Shown: positions 26,691-38,714 of the stretch, one piece after another
Layout: each line of letters starts with the position of its first letter
Position numbering within the stretch: the first letter of the stretch is position 1
Translations under genes and position numbers: made by a program
Assembly (NCBI GenBank): GCA_033675545.1
Contig: JAWDGP010007228.1
Coordinates: 1 to 64,000 of the forward strand
DNA from: Elysia crispata
Lineage: Eukaryota > Mollusca > Gastropoda > Plakobranchidae
Length of the DNA: 64,000 bases
Reading direction: 5' to 3'
Notes under the pieces: generated by a model
Database searches by the model: none
What the model was told of the DNA's origin: nothing
The model's input: only the letters and a program-made list of their open reading frames with translations

Positions 26691-28080
26691 AGGTTGCCAA
26701 TAACTCTTGTTAAACTGTTCGAGGACGGCGCCAACTTTCACATCTGAAAGGTCAGAAGTAAGAGCTAAAGGGCAGTCCGTAAAAGGATGGAACAGCATTG
26801 CTGCATTATCCAAAGCAGTTTTACCGTTAAGGAAAGCCTGTTTCATCTCTTGTGACCACACTAGTTCTTTTCGAGCCTTGAATGACTTTAGGCCCCGTAA
26901 AGAGGACCGGGGTGGCCCCAATGTTAGGCAAATAAAAAAAAACCGTGGTAAAAGTTTATCGTACCTAAAAACTCCTGTAGTCCTTTCACAGTTGATGGCT
27001 GAGGGACTGTTTGGGTGCCTTTAATCGTGGCTTTTGGACAAGATCCATTCTTTGATACTTGGTGCCCAGGTAAGATACATCGAAAAGACATTTTTCAAGG
27101 TGAATTATAAGTCCATGAAACACAGCTTTTAAGCCACCCAGGTGTTCTTTTTCTATCGAATTTGCGATGAGAATGTCGTAAAGATAAACAAAAGCTGAAT
27201 TAATGTCCTGAAGGATAGAATCCATAAGTCTTTGAAACGTGTGGGCAGCAATTTTTAAGCCGAAAGGCATCTGCAAAGATTCCAACAGACTAAACGCTAT
27301 CTTAGGAATGTCATCAGGGGCGATTGGAATCTGATGATAGCCCCAAACTAGGTCGATTTTCGAGAAGATGGTCTATTCTTTCAGGCGGGCCGAGAAGTCG
27401 TGGTAATGGAAAATGCGGTAACATCGTTTAGTTTTCTGTTTTCGGTGGGCACCAGCCACCGTTTGTTTTGGGTGCCATATGGAGAGGTGTTGCCCACAGG
27501 CTGCTTGATTTTATAATATAGCCCATCTTTTTCATCTCAGAAAACTCCTTTTTGGCTATTGTTTCCCTGTCCCGGGATCGGGCGAAGACACCGTGTTTAA
27601 CCCCCACAGTTGAAAATGTTGGTTTCAGCAGATACGGGAATTCATTTAGGAGCTTTCGGAACTTATTACTTGAAGGCTCGACAAGCGCGAGGTTGGTTGG
27701 TGTAACTGCACTGACATAGCAGGGGATGCCTGAAAATGTGTCTGCTTCTATCAGGCGGCGGTTCCTCATGTCGACAAGCAAGTTGTGTGTTTGTTAAAAA
27801 TCAGCGCCAAGGAGCGGGTAGCTGACATCTGCTGCGATGAGCCTAGCTTGGAAATTGCATTGAACAAAACGAATACAAACGACGGGAGTAACATAAGTCG
27901 TTACATTAGAACCATTGGCAGCTTGTAAAGGAGGTCCTCTGTGTCCTGTTTTCTTGACTAGTTTACACGCTGGAGTAATAGAAACTTGAGCATCTGCGTC
28001 AACTAGAAAACATTTTTAGAAATGTCGTCTGAGACAAAAAGCTACGTATGTTTGTTGTTCTCTGAAGTTGAAACAGCACA
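26690..28080 (-). pseudogene. gypsy protease and reverse transcriptase, broken
   Basis: Protease: CFLVDADAQVSITPA near 27970-28015, where the family normally has D-T/S-G-A, so the active-site Gly is gone. The linker and RT start are readable (TFSTVGVKHGVFA; KEFSEMKKMGYI, WATPLHMAPKTNGGW). After a frameshift near 27430 come WGYHQIPIAP, MPFGLKIAAHTFQRLMDSI and FVYLYDILIA; the catalytic box is YLYD instead of YLDD. RNase H begins LTSDLSDVKVGAVLEQ (~26730-26770). No single frame spans the domain set. Confidence 0.85.
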
Positions 28081-28106
28081 ATATAGCGAGTTCGAAGCCA
28101 GTTGAT

Positions 28107-28745
28107 TTATAGCCGACCCACTTTTGCGTTTCCCTGATTTTGATTTTGTGTAAAACTTGAATAGTGTTTGCAGGTGGGGTCACAGCGTTGTGCTTTCAAT
28201 CCAAATTGTCTGTGATACCAGCAAACTGTGTTCACTTCAGCTGATTCGCTCAAGTTGCACTCTGAGCTGAGTGAAGCTAGATTTCCATCTTCTGCAAGCG
28301 ACAACATTCTTAAATCTATTATTGGTGAATTTGCAAGGGGGGTATGAGCTTTTTCAGGTAGCTGTTGAAGAAATATCTCTTCAAAAATGAGACAGGGTTT
28401 ATGGCCCCCTAGAAGGTCAAGCATTGAGTCCATGAGTTCTGAGGGCTTTCTATAGCCTAAACCGCTAAGGTCTAATAATGAATTAGCCCTTTCCGTTTCT
28501 GAAAGCCCGAAAGCCGGACATAAAAATGATTTAAGGGCCTCGCACTTGTTTGGCGGTGGAGAGGCGATCACTGACAAAGCTCTAGTTGTTGTTTGTGAGT
28601 CTGGAGCAGCCACAACATGAAAGTATCTCGTTTCAACAGATGATATGTTGCGTTAGGCAAACTGTGCTTCGGTTAGCGCGAACCATGCCAACGGGCACGT
28701 CGTCCAAAAAGTTGGAAGTTTAAGTGCTACTGCTTCGATAGACAT
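28107..28745 (-). pseudogene. gypsy gag with one internal stop
   Basis: A 212-codon frame from ATG (28745) to the stop at 28107 is interrupted by one TAA at 28655-28653, right after AWFALTEAQFA. Motifs typical of this gag lineage are readable: AWFALTEAQFA, then KSFLCPAFGLSETERANSLL, LLGGHKPCLIFEEIFLQQLP and a zinc-like CWYHRQFGLKAQRCDPTC rather than a CCHC knuckle. Gag would form the capsid of the retroelement particle. Apart from the single nonsense codon it looks whole, making it the best-preserved retroelement gene of the window. Confidence 0.8.
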
Positions 28746-28801
28746 GATGAAATGAAATGTCGGAGGCTTAAAACTGGATCTAAAAAAAATTCAGGTCAAC
28801 T

Positions 28802-28819
28802 ATCACGTCGGGGTCACCA
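28802..28819 (-). promoter_or_regulatory. Primer-binding site, complementary to tRNA-Trp
   Basis: The plus strand here reads as the last 18 nt of a metazoan tRNA-Trp with its CCA tail (ATCACGTCGGGGTCACCA), with one base between it and the LTR. The minus (sense) strand is therefore TGGTGACCCC..., the classical first-strand priming site. The tRNA sequence is recalled from memory. Confidence 0.8.
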
Positions 28820-28820
28820 A

Positions 28821-28942
28821 TGTAGCACTTATCCGCTCAATAAAAAGCATAAGATAAACCTTTGGATTTTCCCGTTTGATTGAATTATTAACATATCACC
28901 CGACTGTGTCGAGATATAAGTCTAAACTGCAAATGTCAGCTT
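28821..28942 (-). repeat. 5' LTR of the gypsy element, truncated
   Basis: The first ~120 bp match 24937-25060 with scattered differences. Similarity stops after 'aatgtcagct', where flanking duplication sequence follows shortly, so about half of the LTR is missing. Confidence 0.8.
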
Positions 28943-28959
28943 TAAAAGTTACCATTTTT

Positions 28960-29400
28960 TAAGCAAAAAAAATGTTTCTTTTTTAATCGGATTTATCTTA
29001 ACAAAAGAATATTTAAAAAAGCTTTGATTTAATTTCTTCATATAATCTTTAAATGAATTTTTACATTGAATTTCTAAGAGAATGTAGGATTTGGGGCAAA
29101 ATCAACTGCTTGGTCAAAATTCTCATTTCATAACGAAAGAATTTGTATAGGTTATGAGTCGAAGACAACAAATCTGTGTACTCGCTCTATGCTTGGTTAA
29201 GATTAACTCTATAGAGTTGTTAGTTGCTCAACGGCTGAGCTAATCGTTCAACTCATTGGAATTGCCTTTATTTTCGATTTTATGGTAAGGAAAGAATTGC
29301 TACCGAAAAGGCAGTGTATTGAGTTGGGTATTGTAGTAATCTTATCAGATAAGTAGTTGTTTTTTTTAGATAGTGTATCCTGTAGTTTAATTGTCCTCTA
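28960..29400. repeat. Segmental duplication copy C, right part
   Basis: It matches 3740-4140 and 10760-11150, for example 'aaatctg' followed by 'cgctctatg', then 'gattaactct', and the 'gaaagaatttgta' block. It shows that the gypsy element split the unit. Confidence 0.75.
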
Positions 29401-29427
29401 GCGAAATCATGTGTGGTGAACAAGATC

Positions 29428-29428
29428 A

Positions 29429-29509
<81 letters not shown>

Positions 29510-29520
29510 TATCATTATTA
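29428..29520. repeat. (ATT)n microsatellite
   Basis: About 28 ATT units. From here to 31500 I see no gene, RNA or transposon I can support. Confidence 0.95.
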
Positions 29521-31504
29521 TAGATATGACTTTTTCAGAATTCTACAAAGTAAAGAGAGTTTGAATTATAAAAATGGCTCCTGTCTTATTATCAAACTAA
29601 GAAAAGGATCATATTTGCTTATCTTAGGAATGTATAGGTAACATTTTGTATGTTGGTTTTTTGTTTCTTTTTTTTTTACAGACTAAAATGTTCTCAAGAG
29701 AAATAGAATTCTAAGCATTCTAAAAACTGTTGAGCGATTCAAAAATTTACTACTTGAGGTTACAATAGACTGGATCAGTAGGTAGCTAACCTGGCTGTGT
29801 ATGCTCCTCAGGTTGTTAAAAGCGTTCCGAAAAATTTGTTTTTCTTCCCATGACAGATCATATTCTTTTTTATGTATAAAGTGTATATCTTTCAATCTAT
29901 GTTAAGCCACAAAAAAATTAATTTTAGACAATTTATCTGTTACTTTGTAAGTGTTTGAATGTTCAGGCCAATCTCTTTGTCTATAAATATTGTCCATCAG
30001 GGTCAACTGTTGAAGTAAGTTCTATGAGAAAAAATATAAAGCTCACACATGGTGTCAAGGCTTGGTGCAATAGAGATGACCTTGCGGCAAAGTCAAAATG
30101 AGTTGGCAAGAATCAATCAAATTATACCTGACATGAAGCTATGTTTTGCGCAAAAAAAAGCAAAAGATTAGAAAAAAATTCATGCGCCAAAGTATATCCC
30201 ATTGCGATCTATATTTCGATTCAAGCCTGTCAGTTTCTTTTGAGTGAAAACCGAGGCTTCCTTATATTCAGGCGAAGTCACCTAAGTGAACAAACTTTTG
30301 CATGTTTGAGTCATAGTGATCTATTTCTTTTAACTTTCGTGTGTAGTTGGGATAGTATTGCACTCAGAACGCACTAGTAATTTAGCCTACAGGCCAGCAC
30401 TGAAAAAATATCTAATTGTCCTAACTCTGCCAAATAATTAAATGATATAGCTCACTCTTACACTTACTGCAAAAGCTTGTTCACTTCGGTGACTTGGCCA
30501 TTACTTTAAGAGCCCTCGGTGAAAACAGATCCAATAGTCATTTCTCCGTTATTACGCGACCTCTGGAAATATTCGACGCAGAAAATTGAAAATTAATTTC
30601 GTTCGATCGATTGTTGTTTCTAAAAATAAATCTAGCTTTAGCAGTCAATTTTTGACCCCTTCTTTTTCGTTGTGGACGTAAAAATATTTCAAAAATAAAA
30701 TCATTTTCAAGTGCCAAAATTATGCCAGCAAAGCTCTAGTCTACACAATATAATTCAAAAGTTATTTTTTGAGAGTATTCGTAGGATTTTAATTCGCACT
30801 TTTTAAGATATTGAAATTATAACAATATTAAGTTTATTTTGAAAGGCAATGCACCTATATGCACTTTTTGCTGAAAATTATAGCTTTCTAATTAGCGTTC
30901 CAAGTAGATTTTTATATGCAGAACTAACTGATTTTTAGAATTATCCTAGTTTATTATTAGGGATAGTTTAACAGGAGAAAGGTTTCGAATGAATCAGTCA
31001 GTAATCAAGACGTAAATCTGAAACTAGACTTTCATATTACAGTTTACATAATTATGAGACATGAAAAGACAATACGATAGGAATTTGTGGTATACCCTAA
31101 AATTAAATGTATCATCAAGTCTTTTTCTTATAGTTTCACTTTTGACCTTTGTGTAGTTTTAAATAATTTATATTTATACAGTTTTTGCCTTTTATCTGCA
31201 AGTGGTATTAAAAGTAAAACAATTTTCTGTTATTATGAATAGCGCATGTACACCTTGAGATTAATTTCTTGTAATTCTATCTTCTGAAAGATGAATCTCA
31301 CATTCAATTTCTTTAACATGTTTAAAAACGCAATTGAACCTTTTCATGAGGTCTGTTACATATAATAAACTTTTAAGTGGAAGAAAGAAACACCTGGATA
31401 AACAGAGAAATGAATAGGGCTTGACATAATGGGTAATGCTATGTTAAGCGTCTGGGTTTAAGGTTGTTGGCAATAACATTTAAAGACTTATCGTAAAGTG
31501 GGCA

Positions 31505-31935
31505 GGATTGGCCTTACCTAGCACATAAACTATATTTTTTATAACTAACCAACCGATGAACTTATTCTTTTATACCTACTTAACTAAATCTTTACATTGC
31601 TTACCTAGCTCACCAATTACATCTTTGTATAACTTTTCTAGCACCTAAAGTAAATCTGTATATGACTTACCTAGTACATAAACTAAATTTTTATATAAAT
31701 TACCTAGCAGGTAACCTAAATCTTTTTGTAACTTACCTAGCATGTTCACAAATTCTTTATACCTACCTAGCATGTAAACTAAATCTTTACATAACTTACC
31801 ACGTAATCTATATCTTTATAATAACTTACCTAGCTCGTAAACTAAACATTTTGTAGTACTTACTGAGCATGTAAACTAATTCTTTTATACCTACTTAACA
31901 CGTAAACTAAATCTTTATATAACTTACACCTTAAA
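31505..31935. repeat. ~39-bp minisatellite (about 11 diverged units)
   Basis: Units of the form 'acttacctagcatgtaaactaaatctttatata', spaced about 37-40 bp, for example at 31513, 31670, 31769, 31826 and 31900. The array stops within 10 bp of the histone H3 fragment. Confidence 0.85.
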
Positions 31936-31941
31936 ATACTA

Positions 31942-32515
<574 letters not shown>

Positions 32516-32562
32516 TTAAGAAAAAAAAAGAAACATTGACAGAGGAAAAATACACAGAAGGT

Positions 32563-32724
<162 letters not shown>

Positions 32725-33013
32725 GAAGAAGGAAGTTATTGAGATAACCCAAATTTCCGCACATCAACTCATCATGCGCGGACATAAGTTGAAATAAATC
32801 TTTAGATTGGACTAATTATTCGAAAGAGATCTAGATGTATATAAAAATGAAAGATCTGGGACGGGCTAAGAAGATAATAGTTATTGTAAAATGTGAGGAG
32901 AGAGATATAAGCAGGTACAAGGCCACTAACGCAACCGGCATGGTACTCCATGATTGCTACTTAGAAAAAAAAAAAAAAAGAAATATGGGTTTTAAGATAA
33001 TTTCTCAAAAAAA

Positions 33014-33044
<31 letters not shown>

Positions 33045-33111
33045 CAATCTTTATTATTTCTAGCTGGATAACCTTTTTTCGATTCATAAATAAATAAATA
33101 AAAAATCAACT

Positions 33112-33195
33112 GCCCGGAGATTCGTAACCTGGGACTCTTGGTCAATGCCAAAGGACCTGACGCATTCCGCCCGAACGTACACTGGCTGGCGCTTT
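33112..33195 (-). mobile_element. tRNA-derived SINE head remnant, unit 1
   Basis: The minus strand carries a degenerate B box (GGTTACGAATCTCC) about 40 bp after an A-box-like 'gcggaatgc'. The intact-looking version of the same head lies at 33893-33965. Confidence 0.5.
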
Positions 33196-33892
33196 AACAA
33201 TTTTCAGAAAGTTCTAAAATTTTTGTAGCCTTTTGTTTTACACGGAAGTAACTGTTGAAATGTAAAATTTCCGACATCTCACATAAAGAGTGTATTAAAA
33301 GAAAAATCATACACAATGCGTCTTTCATGTATATTTTTGTCCTTAATGATATTAAATATTGTAATAAAGTTGTTGACTTTTCAGAAGTGATGGAACAATT
33401 AAATAATTTTGATTCTATGCTTTGAATGATTTTACCATACAAAGACAATTACCTGTCCGACCAATGTACTCGTATTATGTCTCGGAGTTGCAGCCTCTAA
33501 AGGACAGACAGCGGGTAAGAAAGTCAACAAAAGAATACTTTATTCCATTCATACACGCTCATATTATGGATCGATACTCCTTATTTTTTTTTAACCCCCT
33601 ACCGGTAGAAAATATAAAGAATAGAGGCATTATCATTGAATGTGAAGCAAATTAAAAGATAATAAAAAAAACAAGCGATGAAATAACAAAACAGTTGATG
33701 TTAGAGAGGCATCTAACGTAGTAAATAGGTGTAAAGATATAATAGAAAGACCACATATAAGGCTTTACTGGGAAACCTGGCTAGAGAAAAGGGCGGTTAC
33801 GTTGAGTATAGAAAAAGAAAAGAATAATTGTGTAATAATAAAAGAGAACTGGTCAATATCAAGTGAAAAACAGAAAAGATCAGAGGGAAATC

Positions 33893-33965
33893 GACTGCCC
33901 CGTATTTCGAATCCCGAGACTCTTGGTCCATGCCAACGGACCTTATGCATTCTGCCACAACAATT
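33893..33965 (-). mobile_element. tRNA-derived SINE head remnant, unit 2
   Basis: The minus strand shows 'gtggcagaatgcataagg' (A-box-like) and 'cgggattcgaaatacgg' (B-box-like) at tRNA spacing. It could instead be a decayed tRNA gene; no cloverleaf was worked out. Confidence 0.5.
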
Positions 33966-34551
33966 TTCAATACATTCGAAAATCTTTTGTGGCTTTTCGT
34001 TTACATAGAGATAACTGTTGCAATGTAAAATTTCCAACAACTCACGTAAAAAATCGATTAAAAGAAAAACCATACAAAGTTCGTCTCTTAAGTACGTTTG
34101 TGTCCTAAACCATATTAAATAACGCAAGACCGTTCTTGACTATTCGGAGATTTGTTTTTGAAGCTTTGAAACTACTAAAAAAAATTTAATCCTATGCTAT
34201 GGCTGATTTTACTGAACAAAAACAATAGCCTGTTTTACCAATGTTACTCGTTTCATATATGCAAGTTGCAGGCACTATGGGTGGATGGTGGAAAAGTAAG
34301 TCAACTGAACAAAAATTTATTCCCTTCATATACGCTCATATTATGGATCGATATTCGTTATTTTTTTCAAATCCCCTACCGGTGGATATATATAAAATAG
34401 AGGCATCATCATTAAAATTAATGTGCAACATACGTCGGCCGCCATAAAATTAAAAGACAATATAAGAAAATCGATGAAATAAAAAACATGATTTTAAAAA
34501 GGCATCTAAATAGAAAAAAGACGTAAAGATATAACAGAAAGACGACATGTG

Positions 34552-34795
34552 AGGCTTAACTAGGAAAACTGGCTAGAAAAAATAGCGGTGACGTGGAGCA
34601 TGGAGAATATTGTATTAAGTTTTACTGGTAAAGAAGCGCTGGTCAATAATGATGAAAAGACGAGAAAGATCAAAAGGGGCTATTTTATGCACGTGGTAGA
34701 AAAGCATAGAAATAAAGAACAACCAGCATGAATTCTCTTAGTTTAGAAAAGACAGAATACTAGAGATAGCTATAGACAGAGCGTACAATTTGATC
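34552..34795. repeat. Dispersed repeat, copy 3
   Basis: It aligns with 32211-32450 across its full length, including 'tatgcacgtggtagaaaagcatag' and 'gatagctatagacag'. Confidence 0.8.
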
Positions 34796-34869
34796 TAATT
34801 CTAGAGATAAAAACTCTAGAACTAGATATTTAGAACTAGAATTAGATTCCCCTGCGTTCATATTGGGTT

Positions 34870-37372
34870 TTTTTTTTTGCTATTTAAAGATATCGAAACA
34901 ATAGAATTCGATTCTCTGGCGGCCTTATTGAAATGGTGCTATTTACAGAGATGAAGAAATTGAATAAGGATTCCTAGGCGGCCATATTGAATATATGCTA
35001 TTCATAGAGATCGAAACAGTAGAATTCGATTCACCGGCGGCCTTATTGAAATTATGATATTTATAGGGAGGGAAAAGTTAGAATTCGATTCCCTGGTGGC
35101 CATATTCAAAGTATATTATTTATAGAGATATAAACACTAGAATTTGTTTCCACAGCGGCCATATTTAAATTACTCTAATTAAAGGAATCGAAACACTAAA
35201 AGTCGATTTCCAGGCATTCATATTGAAATAATACTATTTATAGAGATGGAAAAGCAGAATTCGATTCCACGGCGACAATGTTATAATTATGCTTTTTATA
35301 GAGATCGAAACAGTAAAGTTCGATTCCACGGCGGCCATACTGAAATTACGCGTTTTAAAGAAAAGGAAAAAAATCGAATTTGATTCCACGGCGGTCACAT
35401 TGAAAGTATGCTAGTAATAGGCATCGAAACACTAAAATTCGATTCTCGGGTGTTCAAATTGATATAAAGCTCTTTATGGAGAAGGAAAAATAAAATTCGA
35501 TTTCCCGGCGGCCATATTGAAATTAGTCTATTTTGAGAGCTGGAATTAGTAAAGTTCGATTTCCAGGCGGCAATATTGAGATTATTCTATTTATAGAGAT
35601 AGAAAAAAAAACAGAATTAAACGCCGGCCATATTGGAATTATGCTATTTTTAGAGATGTAAAAAAAAAAAAAAAGAATTTCCCGGTGGCCATATTAAAAT
35701 TATGCTATTTATAGAGATGGAAAAAATAGAATTCTCCGGGGACCATATTGAAATTATGATAGTCATAGAGATGGAAAAAATAAAATTTCCCGGCAGCCAT
35801 ATTGGAATTACGCTATTTATAGAGATGGAAGAAATAGATTTCCTTGGTGGCCATGTTGGCATTATGCCTTTTATGAAGATGGAAAAAATAGAACCAAACG
35901 GCGGCCATATTGAAATTATGCTATTTCTAAAAGTGGAAAAAACAGAATTAAAGGCAGCCATATTGGAATTTTGCTATTTTTAGAGATTGAAAAAATAGAA
36001 TTAAGCGGCGGCCACATTGAAATTATACTATTTATAAAGATGGAAAAAATTGAACTAAAAGGCGGCATATTTAAAATTATGCTATTAATAGAGATGGAAA
36101 AAATTGATTCCCCGGCGGCCATATTGGAATTATGGTATTTTAGAGATGGAAAATATACAATTCCCCAGCGGCCATATTAAAATAATGCTATTTATAGTGA
36201 GGGAAGAAATAGGTTTCCCTGGCGGCCATGTTGGCATTATGCCATTTATGAAGATGGAAAAAATAGAATTAAACGGCGGCCATATTGAAATTATGCTAGT
36301 TATAGAGATGGAAAAAATAGAATTCCCCGGCGGCCATATTGTAATTATGCTATTTATAGGGATGAAAAAAAAAAAGAATTCCCCGAGGGTCATATTGAAT
36401 TTATGCTATTTATAGAGAAGAAAAAAACAGAATTAAACGGCGGCCTTATTGGAATTATGCTATTTTTAGAGATGTAAAAAAAAGCATTTCCCGGCGGCCA
36501 TATTGGAATTATGCTATTTATAGAGATGGAAGAAATAAATTTCTCTGGCGGCCATGTTGGCATTGTGCCATTTATGAAGATGGTAAAAATAGAACCAAAC
36601 GGCGGCCATATTGAAATTATGCTAGTTATAGAGATGGAAAAAATAGAATTCCCCGTAGGCCATATTGGAATTATGCAATTTATAGAGATGGAAAAAATAG
36701 AAATCCCCAACGGCCAAATTGAATTATGCCATTTATAGAGATGGAAAAAATAGAATTCCCTAGCGGCCATTTTAGAATTATGGTAATTTTAGAGATTGAA
36801 AAAATAGATTTCTACGTCGGCCATATTGAAATTATGCTATTTATAGATATGAAAAAAATAGAATTACCCGGCGGCTATGTTGTTATTACTCTTTTTTTAG
36901 AGACAGAAAAATTACAATTTGATTCCCCTCCGTCCATATCGAAATAATCATATTTTTAGAGACAGAATCTCCAGAATTACATATTCAGAACTAGAATTGG
37001 ATTCCCCGGTGGCCATATTGTTATTATGCTATTCTTGGAATTAGGAAAACTCTGGAATTAAATATTAAGAACTGGAATTGGATTTACTCGGCGGCCATAT
37101 TGGTATTATTTTATTTATTGAGATAGAAAAAGATAAATTCGCTGGCGTCCACATTGTTTATATGTTATTTATAGAGATAGAACAATCTAAATTTGATTCC
37201 CAGGTGGCCATATTGAAATTATTCTATTTATAGAGATAGAAAAATTAAAATTGGATTTCCCGGCGGCTATTTTGTTATTATGCTATTAATAGAGATAAGG
37301 TGATCCGATTCCCACTTATCTATCTCTATAAATAGCATAAAAACAATAAGGCCCCCTGGGAATCGAAATTTA
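34870..37372. repeat. 54-59-bp satellite array, ~42 direct units plus one inverted
   Basis: Each unit reads roughly 'ggcggccatattgaaattatgctatttatagagatgg' followed by a short A-rich and 'gaattccc' part. In the outer part (34900-35640) units average ~59 bp and contain 'attcgattcc'. In the core (35640-36900) they are 54 bp and more uniform. A higher-order pattern is marked by the variant 'ccatgttggcattatgcc' at 35851, 36226 and 36552. The last unit (37318-37372) is inverted. Since 54 is a multiple of 3, open frames of 70-126 codons arise on both strands (for example MLFIEMEKIEFPGGHIEI); I treat these as artefacts of the repeat. Confidence 0.97.
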
Positions 37373-37389
37373 ATAGTCTCCCTTTTTGG

Positions 37390-37950
37390 GCTTGTTGGCT
37401 AAATTATATTTAATCAACGTATCTTGCGTTGTTTTAGTGAGTCCTTTCCTAAGTGTGCTTTTCTTTTTGTTTTCTGCTTGTGTGTCAGTAGCGACTCTAG
37501 CGTTGGGTGTTTGGAAGTCTCTATTCTATCCTCCTCGTCTGTGTCCTCTGCATTAGAGTCGTTCTAATTTTGTCAGTCAGGGCCTTGCGTGTTAGAGTTT
37601 CCAATGTCTTGGTCTTCTATGGTCGAGGCGATTACAGTGTTCTTTATGCTTTCCTCTATTTCTTCTCTATCTTTTTCCTTCCTTTCAATTTCTACGTATG
37701 TTTCTTCGGTTGTTCTTTAATGCCTTCTTTGTCTTATTCAGTTATACCTCGTCTCCTCCAATACTCTCTCCACCTGAGAGCGCGCTCACATAACTTCTCG
37801 GGTGAGCTGTGTTCTGCACTTCTCGTCTTCCCAACACACTTTTACTTTGTTTTTCTCTCCCCCTCTTTTCTGCACTGGGTAGTTCTCTTTCCTATAACAG
37901 TGTTACAATTCCATTTGTGTCAAACTCTTAATTGTCTATAAAATCCTCAA
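37390..37950 (-). other. Possible decayed transposon coding remnant
   Basis: Less AT-rich than its surroundings. The minus strand gives charged broken text (for example EDTDEEDRIETSKHP, HLGKDSLKQRK and LTKTTQDTLIKYN) in more than one frame, suggestive of a decayed retroelement ORF. A 144-codon plus-strand frame at 37507-37941 is hydrophobic and resembles nothing I know; I take it as the shadow. 37950-38700 holds nothing I can support. Confidence 0.3.
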
Positions 37951-38714
37951 GTGATTTCCAAGGCCTCTTGGGCTCTTGAATGCCGCTCTTTTATGTTTCA
38001 ACAATTCCCCAAATGAAGTGGACTGGATTGTGTTAATTCTGTTACATTCTCTTTTAATGTGAATATAACAGGCAAGTCAATTCTGTTACAGTGAAACACC
38101 AGTAAACCAAAACTTTTCAATCAGAGACTTATAGCTCGGCCAAAATGGTATGAAGTCCTTAAACTGTGCTTTTTTTCCTTAACCAATAACCTTGACTAAA
38201 GCAAATGTTTTTTGCAGCCCTGAAACTAGACTTTACCACTGTCCCCACACTAGTTCAGCCTGAGTAATTGTATGTAAACTTCATTATATTTTCTAATCTT
38301 CTCTTTATCTTTACCACTGAAAGATCAGAAAATAAGCAGAACAAAGAGAAAGAATCTGTTTCAAAATCTAAGGAAATAACACAGCCCCCCTCAGGCCATT
38401 CCTACCATCTTTGACAATGTTTGATTACAGCCATAGTCTGTAGGCAAGGATAAATTCTTGATTTCAAAAATTTTATTATGAAAAGCAGCATTCGTCTTAC
38501 CGATCTTAAAATCAACAAACTTTACCCCATAAAGTTGGAGCGAATTGTTCATTGATTAGAGCATTCTGCAAGAGTAATAGAATAGAGATACGTCTGAAAT
38601 CTATGAAGTTAACGATCCAGAGCACATTTTTATTATCCACTTTGCAAATAAAAACATAAAAGCATCGTAATAAAACATATTTAAAGAAAAACTTTTCATG
38701 AGCATAATTTTTAC

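Larger units (their letters stand above)
24937..28942 (-). mobile_element. Ty3/gypsy LTR retrotransposon, near full length but dead
   Basis: On the minus strand the order is truncated 5' LTR (28821-28942), tRNA-Trp primer-binding site, gag, protease, RT, RNase H, integrase, 3' LTR (24937-25146). Both LTR edges facing + have TGTAGCA. The element sits inside duplication copy C: the left flank '...aaatctatcaag' corresponds to 3650 and 10705 of copies A and B, and the right flank resumes their sequence near 28960, so A and B preserve the empty site. The target-site duplication cannot be read because the outer end of the 5' LTR is missing. Confidence 0.9.
33110..34680. repeat. Tandem duplication, two ~777-bp units
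   Basis: 33110-33885 and 33888-34680 share the same four modules in order: a tRNA-SINE-like head, a 'taaaatttcc...cacataaa' block, an 'atattatggatcgata' block (33561 and 34338, offset 777), and the dispersed repeat (33759 and 34552). Small indels alter the spacing. No conserved open frame is seen. Confidence 0.85.

Noticed and set aside
31505-31935. CRISPR-like array
   Set aside because: The ~39-bp units are contiguous and diverged with no spacers, and the genome is eukaryotic; it is a minisatellite.
35650-36947. Open frames of 70-126 codons on both strands
   Set aside because: They are translations of the 54-bp satellite, whose period is divisible by three.
37507-37941. 144-codon hydrophobic plus-strand frame
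   Set aside because: The opposite strand shows broken charged text like a decayed transposon ORF, and no recognisable domain or splice context supports the plus frame.
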